59,114 nt of DNA from SVQP01 sp045594705. GTDB taxonomy: Bacteria > Bacillota > Clostridia > Oscillospirales > CAG-272. Location of the stretch: the NCBI GenBank assembly GCA_045594705.1, contig JAZNZB010000086.1, positions 1 through 59,114 on the forward strand. Direction: 5' to 3'. A program made the translations under genes and the position numbers. The notes below the pieces were generated by a model that was not told the origin of the DNA, ran no database searches, and saw only the letters and a list, made by a program, of their open reading frames with translations. This document shows positions 1-7,562 of this stretch, in pieces; the first letter of the stretch is position 1, and every line of letters begins with the position of its first letter.

Positions 1-140
1 AGGGACACGTTCATCGCCCGTAGATCCCACCTTCCGAAAAGCGGTCAAACCGCTTTTCGAAAGGTGCTGCTGCGCAGTTCGACTTCGCTTCATTTCACTG
101 CTCCGCAGTGAAATATTCGCTCCGCTCAGGATGACACGGG
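1..140. repeat. Partial interspersed hairpin repeat at the window edge
   Basis: Non-coding DNA made of hairpins. A 14-of-15 bp matched stem lies at 31-45/49-63, and a second one, ATTTCACTG/CAGTGAAAT, spans about 92-114. At 123-140 there is CGCTCAGGATGACAC followed by GGG. This is the same end sequence as the terminal inverted repeat of the element at 21754-22188, so this is probably the right end of another copy whose left part is diverged or lies outside the window. Confidence 0.6.
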
Positions 141-163
141 CAGGGTTGCGCATCATAAAAGCT

Positions 164-208
164 GAAAGCAGAAGCCTTCATCAAAATGACTTCTGCTTTC
201 GTTTTTTT
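164..208 (+). terminator. Rho-independent terminator (probably bidirectional)
   Basis: An 11-bp perfect stem (GAAAGCAGAAG at 164-174 with CTTCTGCTTTC at 190-200) is followed on the plus strand by a run of seven T. It would end a gene lying left of the window. It also sits just downstream of the minus-strand membrane gene that stops at 246. Confidence 0.75.
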
Positions 209-245
209 CGCTAATTCAGCAGCCCGATATGGCTGTCCTTAATGC

Positions 246-986
246 TCAAAACCTCCCGCACAGGCGGTCGGTGCAATTCTTGCATTTGAGCGTTTGATTG
301 TATGCGTCCGTAAAGCGTTCGGAGTGAGTGTAGACCTGGATTTCCCAAATGACGTAAATGACGGTCGCAAGCCCGGCTAAGCTCCAGGTATAGATGCCCG
401 GCACGAACAAAAACGGCGTAAACATCATAAAGTGATCCCAGTTGAAGATGCGGCAGGTGGTGCAGCAGCGGTTTTTCATCATCCACACGCGAAAAGGACA
501 CCAGAACAGCACGCAGATCAGATCACACACGTAAAACACGCCCGCAAACAAAAGCGGAAACCAATAAGCACCCATGGGCTTGAGCCACAAGAACCACACA
601 AGCGCAAACGCCAGCGTCAAGGGTCCCCAGAAGCACCAGACCTTCAAGCCCTCCTTGGTATATCTTTTGCGCAAGGCCTTACGGTCCACGTCAGGACAAG
701 ATTGACAGGGGCTGTAGTTGCGGCCAAAGACCTTTTGCGAGCCCATGGCAAACAGCCGCTTGCCGGGCACGATCTGAAAGATCATATCAAACATCCAAAC
801 GCCCCACAAAGCATACAGGAACAGGTGCGCCGGGTGAAATTCGGCTAACACTGCAGTTCCCTCTATGATATCTGCGGTTTCCGGTCTGCAGATGCACAGC
901 ACGATCAGTGCGACAAGCACAAGGCAACGAAAGCCAAATCGCACGAGATACGTTTTTCTCATTTTTGAAATTCTGACAGCTGCCAT
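246..986 (-). CDS. Cys-rich polytopic membrane protein, unknown function
   Basis: A 246-residue protein with about five or six hydrophobic segments. Conserved-looking cysteines sit in CQSC, RCCTTCR and a C-terminal CKNCTDRLC, which suggests a metal- or redox-sensitive membrane protein (inference). I do not recognise a named family. The start at 986 was chosen because GGGGAGG lies 7-8 bases upstream. Longer in-frame starts at 1007 and 1019 lie at or beyond the expected transcription start, since a -10 box covers 1018-1023. It is transcribed alone, convergent with the window edge and downstream of nrdR, from which it is separated by a terminator. Confidence 0.7.
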   Translation of the reverse strand: MAAVRISKMRKTYLVRFGFRCLVLVALIVLCICRPETADIIEGTAVLAEFHPAHLFLYALWGVWMFDMIFQIVPGKRLFAMGSQKVFGRNYSPCQSCPDVDRKALRKRYTKEGLKVWCFWGPLTLAFALVWFLWLKPMGAYWFPLLFAGVFYVCDLICVLFWCPFRVWMMKNRCCTTCRIFNWDHFMMFTPFLFVPGIYTWSLAGLATVIYVIWEIQVYTHSERFTDAYNQTLKCKNCTDRLCGRF

Positions 987-1017
987 ACGCTTTCCTCCCC
1001 TTCGCATCACCGCTTTC

Positions 1018-1045
1018 ATGATACGCGAAATATTTCGGTTTGCAA
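1018..1045 (-). promoter_or_regulatory. Sigma-A promoter of the Cys-rich membrane gene
   Basis: On the minus strand TTGCAA (1040-1045) and TATCAT (1018-1023) are separated by 16 bp. The -10 box overlaps the upstream ATG at 1019, so that codon cannot be the start. Confidence 0.5.
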
Positions 1046-1060
1046 GCCTTTTATAACAAA

Positions 1061-1094
1061 AATGCCGAAGCTTATCGGGGTTCGGCATTTTTTG
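1061..1094 (-). terminator. Terminator of nrdR
   Basis: A 9-bp stem, AATGCCGAA/TTCGGCATT (1061-1069/1081-1089), has T-rich flanks on both strands. It lies just after the nrdR stop. Confidence 0.75.
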
Positions 1095-1098
1095 GAGA

Positions 1099-1563
1099 TT
1101 AATCTGCTTTTTTCTTGGATTGGCGCTTTTTGAGCGACTTGAGCTCGGACATAAAGGTGTCAATGTCATTAAACTCGCGGTAAACCGAGGCAAAGCGCAC
1201 GTAGGCTACCTCGTCCTTTTCACGTAGGACGTCCATGACCATCTCGCCAAGCTCCTGCGAGGGAATTTCATGGCGAAGCGTATTCTGCAGCTCCTGCTCG
1301 ATCTGATTGACAATTTCCTCAGCATTGACAGGACGCTTTTGTGTTGCCTTGAGCACGCCGACAAGCAGCTTGGATTTATCAAAGAGCTGCTTTTCACCGT
1401 TCTTTTTAATGACAAATATCTGCACCGACTCCATCACCTCAAACGTGGTAAAGCGCTTCTGGCATTGCAAACACTCACGTCTGCGGCGAATGCTTGCGCC
1501 GTCATTCACAGGTCTGGAATCAACCACCTTGCTCTCAGCAAATCCGCATGCGGGACAATTCAT
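1099..1563 (-). CDS. nrdR: Transcriptional repressor NrdR
   Basis: A 154-residue protein, the usual length for NrdR, the dATP/ATP-sensing repressor of ribonucleotide reductase genes. The N-terminal zinc ribbon is visible as MNCPACG near residue 1 and CLQCQKRF near residue 34, after the typical VVDSRPV and IRRRRE segments. It is followed by the ATP-cone domain (residues about 48-138, starting VIKKNGEKQLFDKSKL). The gene has its own promoter (1609-1637) and an NrdR-box-like palindrome (1646-1661), so autoregulation is likely. No nrd reductase genes are in the window. Confidence 0.95.
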   Translation of the reverse strand: MNCPACGFAESKVVDSRPVNDGASIRRRRECLQCQKRFTTFEVMESVQIFVIKKNGEKQLFDKSKLLVGVLKATQKRPVNAEEIVNQIEQELQNTLRHEIPSQELGEMVMDVLREKDEVAYVRFASVYREFNDIDTFMSELKSLKKRQSKKKAD

Positions 1564-1608
1564 ATCGCAATTATTCCTCCGAAAAAAACAGAATTTTTAT
1601 CTGTGACA

Positions 1609-1637
1609 AGTATAACACACTTTATCGGATTTGTAAA
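1609..1637 (-). promoter_or_regulatory. Sigma-A promoter of nrdR
   Basis: Minus-strand TTTACA (1632-1637), a 17-bp spacer, and TATACT (1609-1614), about 45 bp upstream of the nrdR ATG at 1563. Confidence 0.75.
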
Positions 1638-1645
1638 GAGGATTG

Positions 1646-1661
1646 ACACAAGATATTGTGT
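1646..1661. promoter_or_regulatory. Putative NrdR box
   Basis: The 16-mer ACACAAGATATTGTGT has perfect 6-bp inverted arms (ACACAA/TTGTGT) and matches the known NrdR box pattern (ACAC-WWATATWW-GTGT type). It lies 8 bp upstream of the nrdR -35 box. Only one clear box is visible, whereas reductase promoters usually carry two. Confidence 0.7.
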
Positions 1662-1801
1662 TTTTTCTTGTTTTTTTACGATATTTTTCCATATTTTGCG
1701 CTTTTTTTCCGATGTTCCCCTGTAAATCCGCAAGAATCCTGTAGAAACATCGGTATAATGATGGTATAATCGTAGCAGAAACGATCAAAAAGAGGTGAAA
1801 T

Positions 1802-2062
1802 ATGAGAAGATCGATCCATGCGCGACGCACGTTTTCGCTTTGTCCTCCCGCCTTTTACACGGCAATCTTGGGTCTTTCGCTGCTTGCACTGGCTGCATGC
1901 GACACGGCCGTTCGGGTGGATATGGCGATCACGCAAAACCCAAATCTGATCGGCAGTGTTTACATACCCGCCATTGAGCATATCCTTGCAGGGCTTGTGG
2001 TGCTGACGGGCGGCGTGCTGCTGATCGATTACGTGCAAAAAATGGGAACCGAATCAGGTTGA
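1802..2062 (+). CDS. Small lipobox/membrane protein, unknown function
   Basis: An 86-residue protein preceded by AGAGGTGAAAT, a good ribosome site. Residues about 18-33 are hydrophobic and end in LAAC at position 33, which resembles a lipobox, although the basic N-terminal region is long. A second hydrophobic stretch (LAGLVVLTGGVLLIDYV) lies near residues 63-80. No family is recognised. Two TATAAT boxes (1754-1759, 1765-1770) lie upstream but no convincing -35. The last codons run into the hairpin that terminates the convergent helicase gene. Confidence 0.55.
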   Translation: MRRSIHARRTFSLCPPAFYTAILGLSLLALAACDTAVRVDMAITQNPNLIGSVYIPAIEHILAGLVVLTGGVLLIDYVQKMGTESG

Positions 2063-2071
2063 TTCGGCTCC
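2036..2071 (-). terminator. Terminator of the sngABC operon
   Basis: The stem CCGAATCA/TGATTCGG, extended by GGG/CCC, is followed on the minus strand by TTTTTT. It overlaps the 3' end of the small plus-strand gene at 1802-2062. Confidence 0.75.
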
Positions 2072-2077
2072 CGTCAT

Positions 2078-4315
2078 TCAATATTCGCAGAAAATATCGT
2101 GCACGCGCTTTTCAACCAAGGGCGCGGTCAGTCTGTCCGTGGCATAAGCCTGGCGCAAAAGCTCCCCCGGTACGTAGTCGTCGTATTTTTCAAACACGGG
2201 CAGCTCTCCCGCCTCCACAAGGCTCTGACAATCAATGCCCTGCTCTGCAATGCGGCAGAGCTCGCGGATCAGTGCAAAATCGCCGCCGCTCTCCATTTTG
2301 AAGGTGATATAATAGCAGCCCTCAAATTCAATGCCCGAGATACCAAGCTGCTTTGCGTGCTTTTTGAGCAGGCGGCGCAGCGTGCGGAAGGCGCGCGTAC
2401 CAAGCCAGGGGAACAAGCACCAGCTGTAACCGCCCAGATGGATGAGCGAATGCTCGTGCATGCCTGTATTGTGTGCCACGTGGCGCGCCATATCCAGACG
2501 CGCGCGGGCGTTCTCCTTGAGGTACGGATACACCGTATCCTCCATGAGCACCTGCTTCATTCTCTCCAAAATTTTTGTGTGAATTTCGCCGAAATCACCC
2601 GGCCAGGAGATCTCCATCTTGCCCTCCACCGCCTTGACGTAGATCAGCTTGCGCGAGATATCCAGCTCCTCAACCTCCCAAACGCGTCCCGCCAACGCGA
2701 AACGGTCACCCACGGGGGGCGGCGTGGTGATGGTTCCGATCTCGTCCGATCCGCAACGCACGGTATAATCCTCACTGTCCTTGAACACAGCGTAAAAGCG
2801 GAAGCTTTTGAGTAGTCTTTCACCCGCAAGCCCCACGATCAAGCCCTTTTCCTCGGTCATTTCCAAGAAATCGTTGTTGAGCATGGAGATCATGAGCACC
2901 TTATAGTCCTCTTTGCGCACGCCTGCAAAGGGCGGCAGAGAAAGCACCTTGGCGGCAAGCGCGGCGGGCGTCAGCTCACCCTCGGCTGCAAGAATGCTCA
3001 GCGTTTGGTGGAACAAGAGCGAATACGGCAGCTTTTTCCGCATAGGCGGCTCAATAAAGCGTTCCTCGATATATAACTGCACAATGGCAATGCCGCGCAA
3101 AAGCTCCCACGGGATCAGCTGCGGCAGCGGCGTGTTGGGCAGAGGGTCCTCCTCGCGGAACACCATCATCATCTCGGGCGGCTGTCCGCGTCTGCCCGAA
3201 CGGCCAAGACGCTGCAAAAAGCCTGTGACTGTATTGGGAGCTTGATTTTGCAGCACGCGCTCAAGTCTGCCGATATCAATGCCCAGCTCCATGGTCACGG
3301 TGGCGCAGGTGACGGCAAACTCCTCTTCGTTTTTCATCTTGAGCTCGGCCTCCTCACGCAGTGATGCGGAAAGGTTGCCGTGGTGGATCAGGAATACGTC
3401 GCGGTCACCTCTTGCACGCGCGATCTGACGAAAGGTCGCACACAAATACTCGGTCTCCTCCCTGGAATTGGAAAATACCAGGGATTTTTTGGTGCTGACG
3501 CAGTCATACATATATTCAAATCCCGCATCCAGCATGGCGGACTGCTCGGCAAGCTCCTCGCCCTCCTTCTCGGATTCGTCCTTGCTCTGCGTGGCCTTGG
3601 GATTTTGCACGTAAAAGTGCTCCATGCCAAGTCTCCAGCGGATCTTTCCCTCGTCAAAGTGCGGCACGTCAGTCTCCTTGCCCGTGCCCTCACCCAGCCA
3701 TGCGGCCGCCCCCTCGGGGTCACCGATGGTGGCCGAAAGACCCACGCGGCGCACGTCGTGCCCGATCAGATGGGTGATCCTTTCCAGCTGGCAGCGGATC
3801 TGGTTGCCTCGATCTGTGCCCGTGAGCGTATGGATCTCGTCGATAACCACGTATCTCAGATCCCCAAACAGGCGCGGAATGTCGTTGGAGCGTCCTATCA
3901 GCATAGCCTCCAGCGATTCGGGTGTGATCTGCAAAACTCCCTTGGGATTTTCCAGCAGCTTGCGCTTATGCGAGGCTGCAACGTCGCCGTGCCAATGCGT
4001 AACGGGTATGCCACTTTGATCCAACAGCTGCTCAATGCGGAAAAACTGGTCGTTGATCAGGCTCTTGAGCGGCGCGACGTAAATCACCCCGATGCTGCTG
4101 CTCGGATGATCCCAAAGCTCGGTCAGAATGGGAAAGAACACAGCCTCGGTCTTGCCGCTGGCCGTGGATGAGGTCAGCAGCAGGTTGTGATCGGTCTCAA
4201 ACAGGGTGTGCGCGGCCGCCATCTGCACGGGGCGCAGCGACTCCCAGGTGTTATTATAGATGAATTCCCTGATAAAATCGGGAAATCTTTCAAAAATCTC
4301 GTCTGCTCTGGTCAT
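2078..4315 (-). CDS. sngC: Lhr-like superfamily II DEAD/DEAH helicase, SngC-like
   Basis: A 745-residue ATP-dependent helicase. Motifs in order: motif I TASGKT (K55), motif Ia region VAPLKSL, motif II DEIH (159-162), motif III LSAT, a second RecA domain, and motif VI QRLGRSGRRG. A long C-terminal region follows, as in Lhr and BrxHI-type helicases. It is the last gene of a tightly packed three-gene operon, starting 9 bp after the P-loop ATPase gene. The order TerB protein, ATPase, helicase is that of the Shango anti-phage system (SngA, SngB, SngC). Lhr repair helicases are the alternative, but the partners argue for defence. Confidence 0.88.
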   Translation of the reverse strand: MTRADEIFERFPDFIREFIYNNTWESLRPVQMAAAHTLFETDHNLLLTSSTASGKTEAVFFPILTELWDHPSSSIGVIYVAPLKSLINDQFFRIEQLLDQSGIPVTHWHGDVAASHKRKLLENPKGVLQITPESLEAMLIGRSNDIPRLFGDLRYVVIDEIHTLTGTDRGNQIRCQLERITHLIGHDVRRVGLSATIGDPEGAAAWLGEGTGKETDVPHFDEGKIRWRLGMEHFYVQNPKATQSKDESEKEGEELAEQSAMLDAGFEYMYDCVSTKKSLVFSNSREETEYLCATFRQIARARGDRDVFLIHHGNLSASLREEAELKMKNEEEFAVTCATVTMELGIDIGRLERVLQNQAPNTVTGFLQRLGRSGRRGQPPEMMMVFREEDPLPNTPLPQLIPWELLRGIAIVQLYIEERFIEPPMRKKLPYSLLFHQTLSILAAEGELTPAALAAKVLSLPPFAGVRKEDYKVLMISMLNNDFLEMTEEKGLIVGLAGERLLKSFRFYAVFKDSEDYTVRCGSDEIGTITTPPPVGDRFALAGRVWEVEELDISRKLIYVKAVEGKMEISWPGDFGEIHTKILERMKQVLMEDTVYPYLKENARARLDMARHVAHNTGMHEHSLIHLGGYSWCLFPWLGTRAFRTLRRLLKKHAKQLGISGIEFEGCYYITFKMESGGDFALIRELCRIAEQGIDCQSLVEAGELPVFEKYDDYVPGELLRQAYATDRLTAPLVEKRVHDIFCEY

Positions 4316-4324
4316 ACGCTACCC

Positions 4325-5716
4325 TCAAAAATCCAGATCGTCGGGGGTGAATTTGCGTGCGGGATCGCCGGACGGACCGTCGGGATCGCCGGACGGACCG
4401 TCGGGGACGCCGGTCCCTACAGTGCGGGGCGACGCGGCGACGCTCGTAGTCTTGACAATGTCCTCAAAGCTTGCCTCGGAATTTTGCATCAGCACGTTGA
4501 GCACAGTCATATAGTCGCGCAGCATTTCACGCGGGGTGATCATGCTGTCCGCCCCTGCACGTGCAAGGCAGGTCTGCAAAAACACCACCTGCTGCTCCTT
4601 GGTAATGCGGGGCTCGATGTTATAATACTGTGCGTACAGCTGTGTGATACGCGAGATCAGCGCAAACAGCTCGTCGTCCGACAGGCGGCGCAGTCTGATC
4701 ACGGGGCCGATCAGATTCTTAAATCCGTCGGGCGTAAAGCGGCTGTCGCACAGACGGGAGCGCAGCGCCTCGTAAGAGAACAGACCTCTGCGGCTATCCT
4801 CCAAGAATTGCGGCGTGCCGCCGAACACGATCTCCAGACCCGGTGCTCTGCCCTGCAACGTATCGTTGAACATGGACAGGATCTTTTCGTAGTTATTTTC
4901 GCGGCTGACGCGGTGCACGATCTTATAGAGATTGACGCACTCATCGATAAAGACAACCAGGCCGCGATAGCCCATCAGACGCACCAAGGACGCCCACAGC
5001 TTGAGAAAATCGTACCAGTTATCATCGTCAATAATGACCGATACCGAAAAGCCCAGTGCCCCCTTAGCCTCGGTCTTGGTGGAAAATTCACCGCGCATCC
5101 AGCGCAGGCAGGCACTCATGATCTCACGGTCATTCTCACCGCCGCTCATATACGCGCGGTAATATGCCGTGATGACGCGGGCGAAATCAAAGCCACCCAC
5201 TAAAAATTCCACCTCGGACAGTCTTTGCATGACGCGCGCGTTCAGTGCATTCTCAAACGCGGCAGAATCGGGCGAATAGCCCTCGGATACAAGCTCTGCT
5301 TGCAAGGAAGAGATCCAGCGCGCAATGATCTTGGGCAAAGCACCGCCGTCGGGAGACGCCTTGCTGGCAAGATTTTTCATCAGCTCTCGGTATGTCGCCA
5401 CCCCGCTGCCTCCCGTGCCGTACAGACGGCGCTCGGGTGAAAGATCGCAGTCAGCCGTGATAAAATCGCGCTCCAGCGCATATCCGCGGATCAGCTGCAA
5501 CAAAAAGCTTTTGCCGCTGCCGTATCGACCCACCAAAAAGCGCATGCCTGCCCCGCCCTCGTTGACCTGCTCAAGGTCGGAGAGCAGTGCGGCAATCTCG
5601 TCCTTACGGCCGATTGCAATATAAGGTGCGCCCGAGCGCGGTACAACACCCGCTGAAACAGATGCAAGCAGTGCGCCCAGCACGCGTCTTGGTACTTGTT
5701 GAGTTTTATTGTCCAT
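4325..5716 (-). CDS. sngB: P-loop ATPase, BrxD/DUF2791-like, SngB-like
   Basis: A 463-residue AAA-type ATPase. Walker A is GRYGSGKS (K69) and the Walker B strand is GLVVFIDECVNL in the middle of the protein. The pattern resembles the BrxC/BrxD (DUF2791) ATPases of BREX and the ATPase of Shango. It starts 3 bp after the sngA stop and ends 9 bp before sngC, so the three are translated together. The C-terminal tail is odd: about 25 residues of VPDGPSGDP-type sequence are encoded by an inserted interspersed repeat (4361-4422) that includes two tandem 21-bp units. This tail follows the conserved fold and may be a tolerated insertion. Confidence 0.88.
   Translation of the reverse strand: MDNKTQQVPRRVLGALLASVSAGVVPRSGAPYIAIGRKDEIAALLSDLEQVNEGGAGMRFLVGRYGSGKSFLLQLIRGYALERDFITADCDLSPERRLYGTGGSGVATYRELMKNLASKASPDGGALPKIIARWISSLQAELVSEGYSPDSAAFENALNARVMQRLSEVEFLVGGFDFARVITAYYRAYMSGGENDREIMSACLRWMRGEFSTKTEAKGALGFSVSVIIDDDNWYDFLKLWASLVRLMGYRGLVVFIDECVNLYKIVHRVSRENNYEKILSMFNDTLQGRAPGLEIVFGGTPQFLEDSRRGLFSYEALRSRLCDSRFTPDGFKNLIGPVIRLRRLSDDELFALISRITQLYAQYYNIEPRITKEQQVVFLQTCLARAGADSMITPREMLRDYMTVLNVLMQNSEASFEDIVKTTSVAASPRTVGTGVPDGPSGDPDGPSGDPARKFTPDDLDF
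4361..4422 (-). repeat. GTAGGG-family repeat plus 21-bp tandem, in-frame within sngB
   Basis: Bases 4361-4402 are two identical 21-bp units, each encoding DGPSGDP on the minus strand. Bases 4394-4422 are an exact reverse complement of the intergenic copy at 18717-18745 (29 bp). The insertion keeps the sngB frame open. Confidence 0.9.
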
Positions 5717-5719
5717 TCG

Positions 5720-7378
5720 TTATCTCCTCCAAAGGAACGATATTTGTTCCCTATAATCCTCGATGATGACGTAGCCGTCCTCACCCTCCTCTATGATCAC
5801 GTCTCCGAATATTTCCGCCGCGATCTCGTTGATCTCATCCGCCACCGCGTCGATCATCCTGCCCATCTCTCGCGCAGCTACCTTTTGCGCAGCAGCATTC
5901 CCCTCTGCTGCTGCCGCAATAAAGGGCAGATAAGTGGCAAGGGCGTCCGCCAATGCGTTGTCTCCTTGCGGGCCGTCGGGGACGTCGGCCCCTACGGTGG
6001 CAGACCATATGGGAGTGGTATCCTTCGGGCCGTCGACCTCTACGGAAGTGGGTTGTACTGTCAATTCCGCGTCCTCGAATGCTTCGATCAGCTTCCGGGT
6101 CGTCTCCCAGGACTGCTGCTCGATCTCTGCACTGTGCGAAAGATCCAAGGGCGCAGCGGGCAGATCGTAAAGCCTTTCGTATTGCTCGGTCTGCTCCTGC
6201 TCGCGGCTTTTCATTTTTGGTACGTATTGATCCAGATATGCGTCCATTTCACGCTTGATCGCATCCGAGAGCGTTGTCACGCTCAGGCGCGACTTGACGC
6301 CCATATGGGCGCGGATACGGTTTTCGGTATATTTGACCATGTCGGTCACGGCAAAGCGCAGCTCGTGCGAGCGCGAGATCGAGCAATAATGCACCTCGAT
6401 CCTCTTTTTGATGCGATGCGAGCACAAAGCCGCCACGTAGCTGTCACGCGTGATCACGCTTTGCTGCACGCCGCCCTTGCCGCGCAAAATCTCAGCCCCC
6501 GCGCCTCCCTGCTCCAACAGATAGGTCAGCACGCCCGGGATGATCTGATCGTAAAGTGCCTTGCTCTCGCCCTGTGCAAATTTACTCTTGCGATAATCAT
6601 ACTGACAGCAAAAGCTCAAAAGCGCCTTGGCATAGGCCTGCGCCCCCCCCTCGCCGCAATCCAGATAAAACTCCTTGAGCGTGGCTACGGCAAGCACGTC
6701 GTCTCGAATGGGAGCAAGCTGCTCAACCGGTGCGGGAAGTCCGTGCAACAGGCAAAAATCGCAGATCCACTCGGCAAAATAGCGGTCAAGCCTGGGCACA
6801 TCCTTATGATACGCCACCCAAAGGCGGCAGAGTGCGTCGCGCACCTTGATCGGATTGTCGTCGGGCAGGTTGATCAGCTCGTACATATTAAGCAGAATAT
6901 AGCTGTAATCCGCGGGCAGGTAGATGCTGTTCTGTATGATATTCTCGCGCCACCAAAGATAATAGGCCAGCTGTGCCTTGGTCATCTGACCGTACTGCGG
7001 CATATACGAGAAAAATCCCACGTGCGGTGCTTCCTTGCCCTTGATGCGGCGCAGATACTCTCCGTCACGGCAGAATTTTTCATAATAGGTATAACCCGAT
7101 TTCCAGGGGTAAACCACCACGCGATGCACAAGCCCGCTCTGCATGTCAAAGACTGCTTCGGGCTCAATGGGGGCATCGGGCGCAGGGGTTCTTTTGGCGG
7201 GTACGGTGCGGCTGAGCTTGGCGTCGGACGTATCCTTTTGCGGCTTGGCACTTGGCACCTCGATCTCCACGGCATCCGTCGCCCCCGGGCGACGCTGTAT
7301 TGCAGGTCGCTTGGCAGGCATCAACCCATCAATATCCCAAAAGGCATCCAGCTCGTCCTTGCGGTTTTTTGCGCTCAT
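5720..7378 (-). CDS. sngA: TerB_N/TerB_C-type protein, SngA-like
   Basis: A 552-residue protein that starts the three-gene operon. After a low-complexity Lys/Pro/Ala-rich N-terminus (about 1-75) comes a TerB_N-like region (about 80-240, with VVYPWKSGYTYYEKF and YLWWRENI). A helical TerB-like core and a C-terminal TerB_C-like segment with acidic patches (IIEEGEDGYVIIEDY) follow. The gene has a strong promoter at 7415-7443 and the ribosome site GGGGAGGGG before ATG 7378. In Shango, the TerB-domain protein acts with the ATPase and helicase against phage. A general tellurite role is unlikely because no terC/terD/terE genes are near. A repeat-derived stretch (5970-6047) sits between the core and the C-terminal domain. 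Confidence 0.85.
   Translation of the reverse strand: MSAKNRKDELDAFWDIDGLMPAKRPAIQRRPGATDAVEIEVPSAKPQKDTSDAKLSRTVPAKRTPAPDAPIEPEAVFDMQSGLVHRVVVYPWKSGYTYYEKFCRDGEYLRRIKGKEAPHVGFFSYMPQYGQMTKAQLAYYLWWRENIIQNSIYLPADYSYILLNMYELINLPDDNPIKVRDALCRLWVAYHKDVPRLDRYFAEWICDFCLLHGLPAPVEQLAPIRDDVLAVATLKEFYLDCGEGGAQAYAKALLSFCCQYDYRKSKFAQGESKALYDQIIPGVLTYLLEQGGAGAEILRGKGGVQQSVITRDSYVAALCSHRIKKRIEVHYCSISRSHELRFAVTDMVKYTENRIRAHMGVKSRLSVTTLSDAIKREMDAYLDQYVPKMKSREQEQTEQYERLYDLPAAPLDLSHSAEIEQQSWETTRKLIEAFEDAELTVQPTSVEVDGPKDTTPIWSATVGADVPDGPQGDNALADALATYLPFIAAAAEGNAAAQKVAAREMGRMIDAVADEINEIAAEIFGDVIIEEGEDGYVIIEDYREQISFLWRR
5970..6047 (-). repeat. GTAGGG-family repeat, one and a half degenerate copies in sngA
   Basis: Bases 5970-5995 match the intergenic copy at 18754-18779 with two differences and encode TVGADVPDGP. 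A shorter derivative at about 6029-6047 encodes TSVEVDGP. Both are read in the same frame and orientation as the copy inside sngB. Confidence 0.8.
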
Positions 7379-7414
7379 GAAATCCCCTCCCCTTCGCTTT
7401 CTTGGTAATTATTT

Positions 7415-7443
7415 ATTATATCATACTTTTATACCTATGTCAA
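7415..7443 (-). promoter_or_regulatory. Sigma-A promoter of sngABC
   Basis: Minus-strand TTGACA (7438-7443), a 17-bp spacer, and a perfect TATAAT (7415-7420), about 37 bp before the sngA ATG. The consensus boxes suggest constitutive transcription. Confidence 0.8.
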
Positions 7444-7502
7444 TGCATTCAAAACTTTTTGCGCATATTTCGGAGTTTAAAAAATCGGAGAGGCGTAAAC
7501 CA

Positions 7503-7531
7503 TTGACACCTCTTTTGGCGTATGGTATAAT
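7503..7531 (+). promoter_or_regulatory. Sigma-A promoter of the GH28-like gene
   Basis: A perfect TTGACA (7503-7508), 17-bp spacer and perfect TATAAT (7526-7531). It diverges from the sngABC promoter about 60 bp away. Confidence 0.85.
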
Positions 7532-7562
7532 CAAATCATCCTATCAAGTAAAGGAGTCTGGC

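Noticed and set aside
1643..1671. TTGACA on the plus strand as a promoter for the 1802 gene
   Set aside because: No acceptable -10 box lies 16-18 bp downstream. The bases belong to the NrdR-box palindrome.
2078..7378. BREX or tellurite-resistance locus
   Set aside because: No PglZ, PglX, BrxL or BrxC-type gene and no terC/terD/terE genes are near. The three-gene order fits Shango better.
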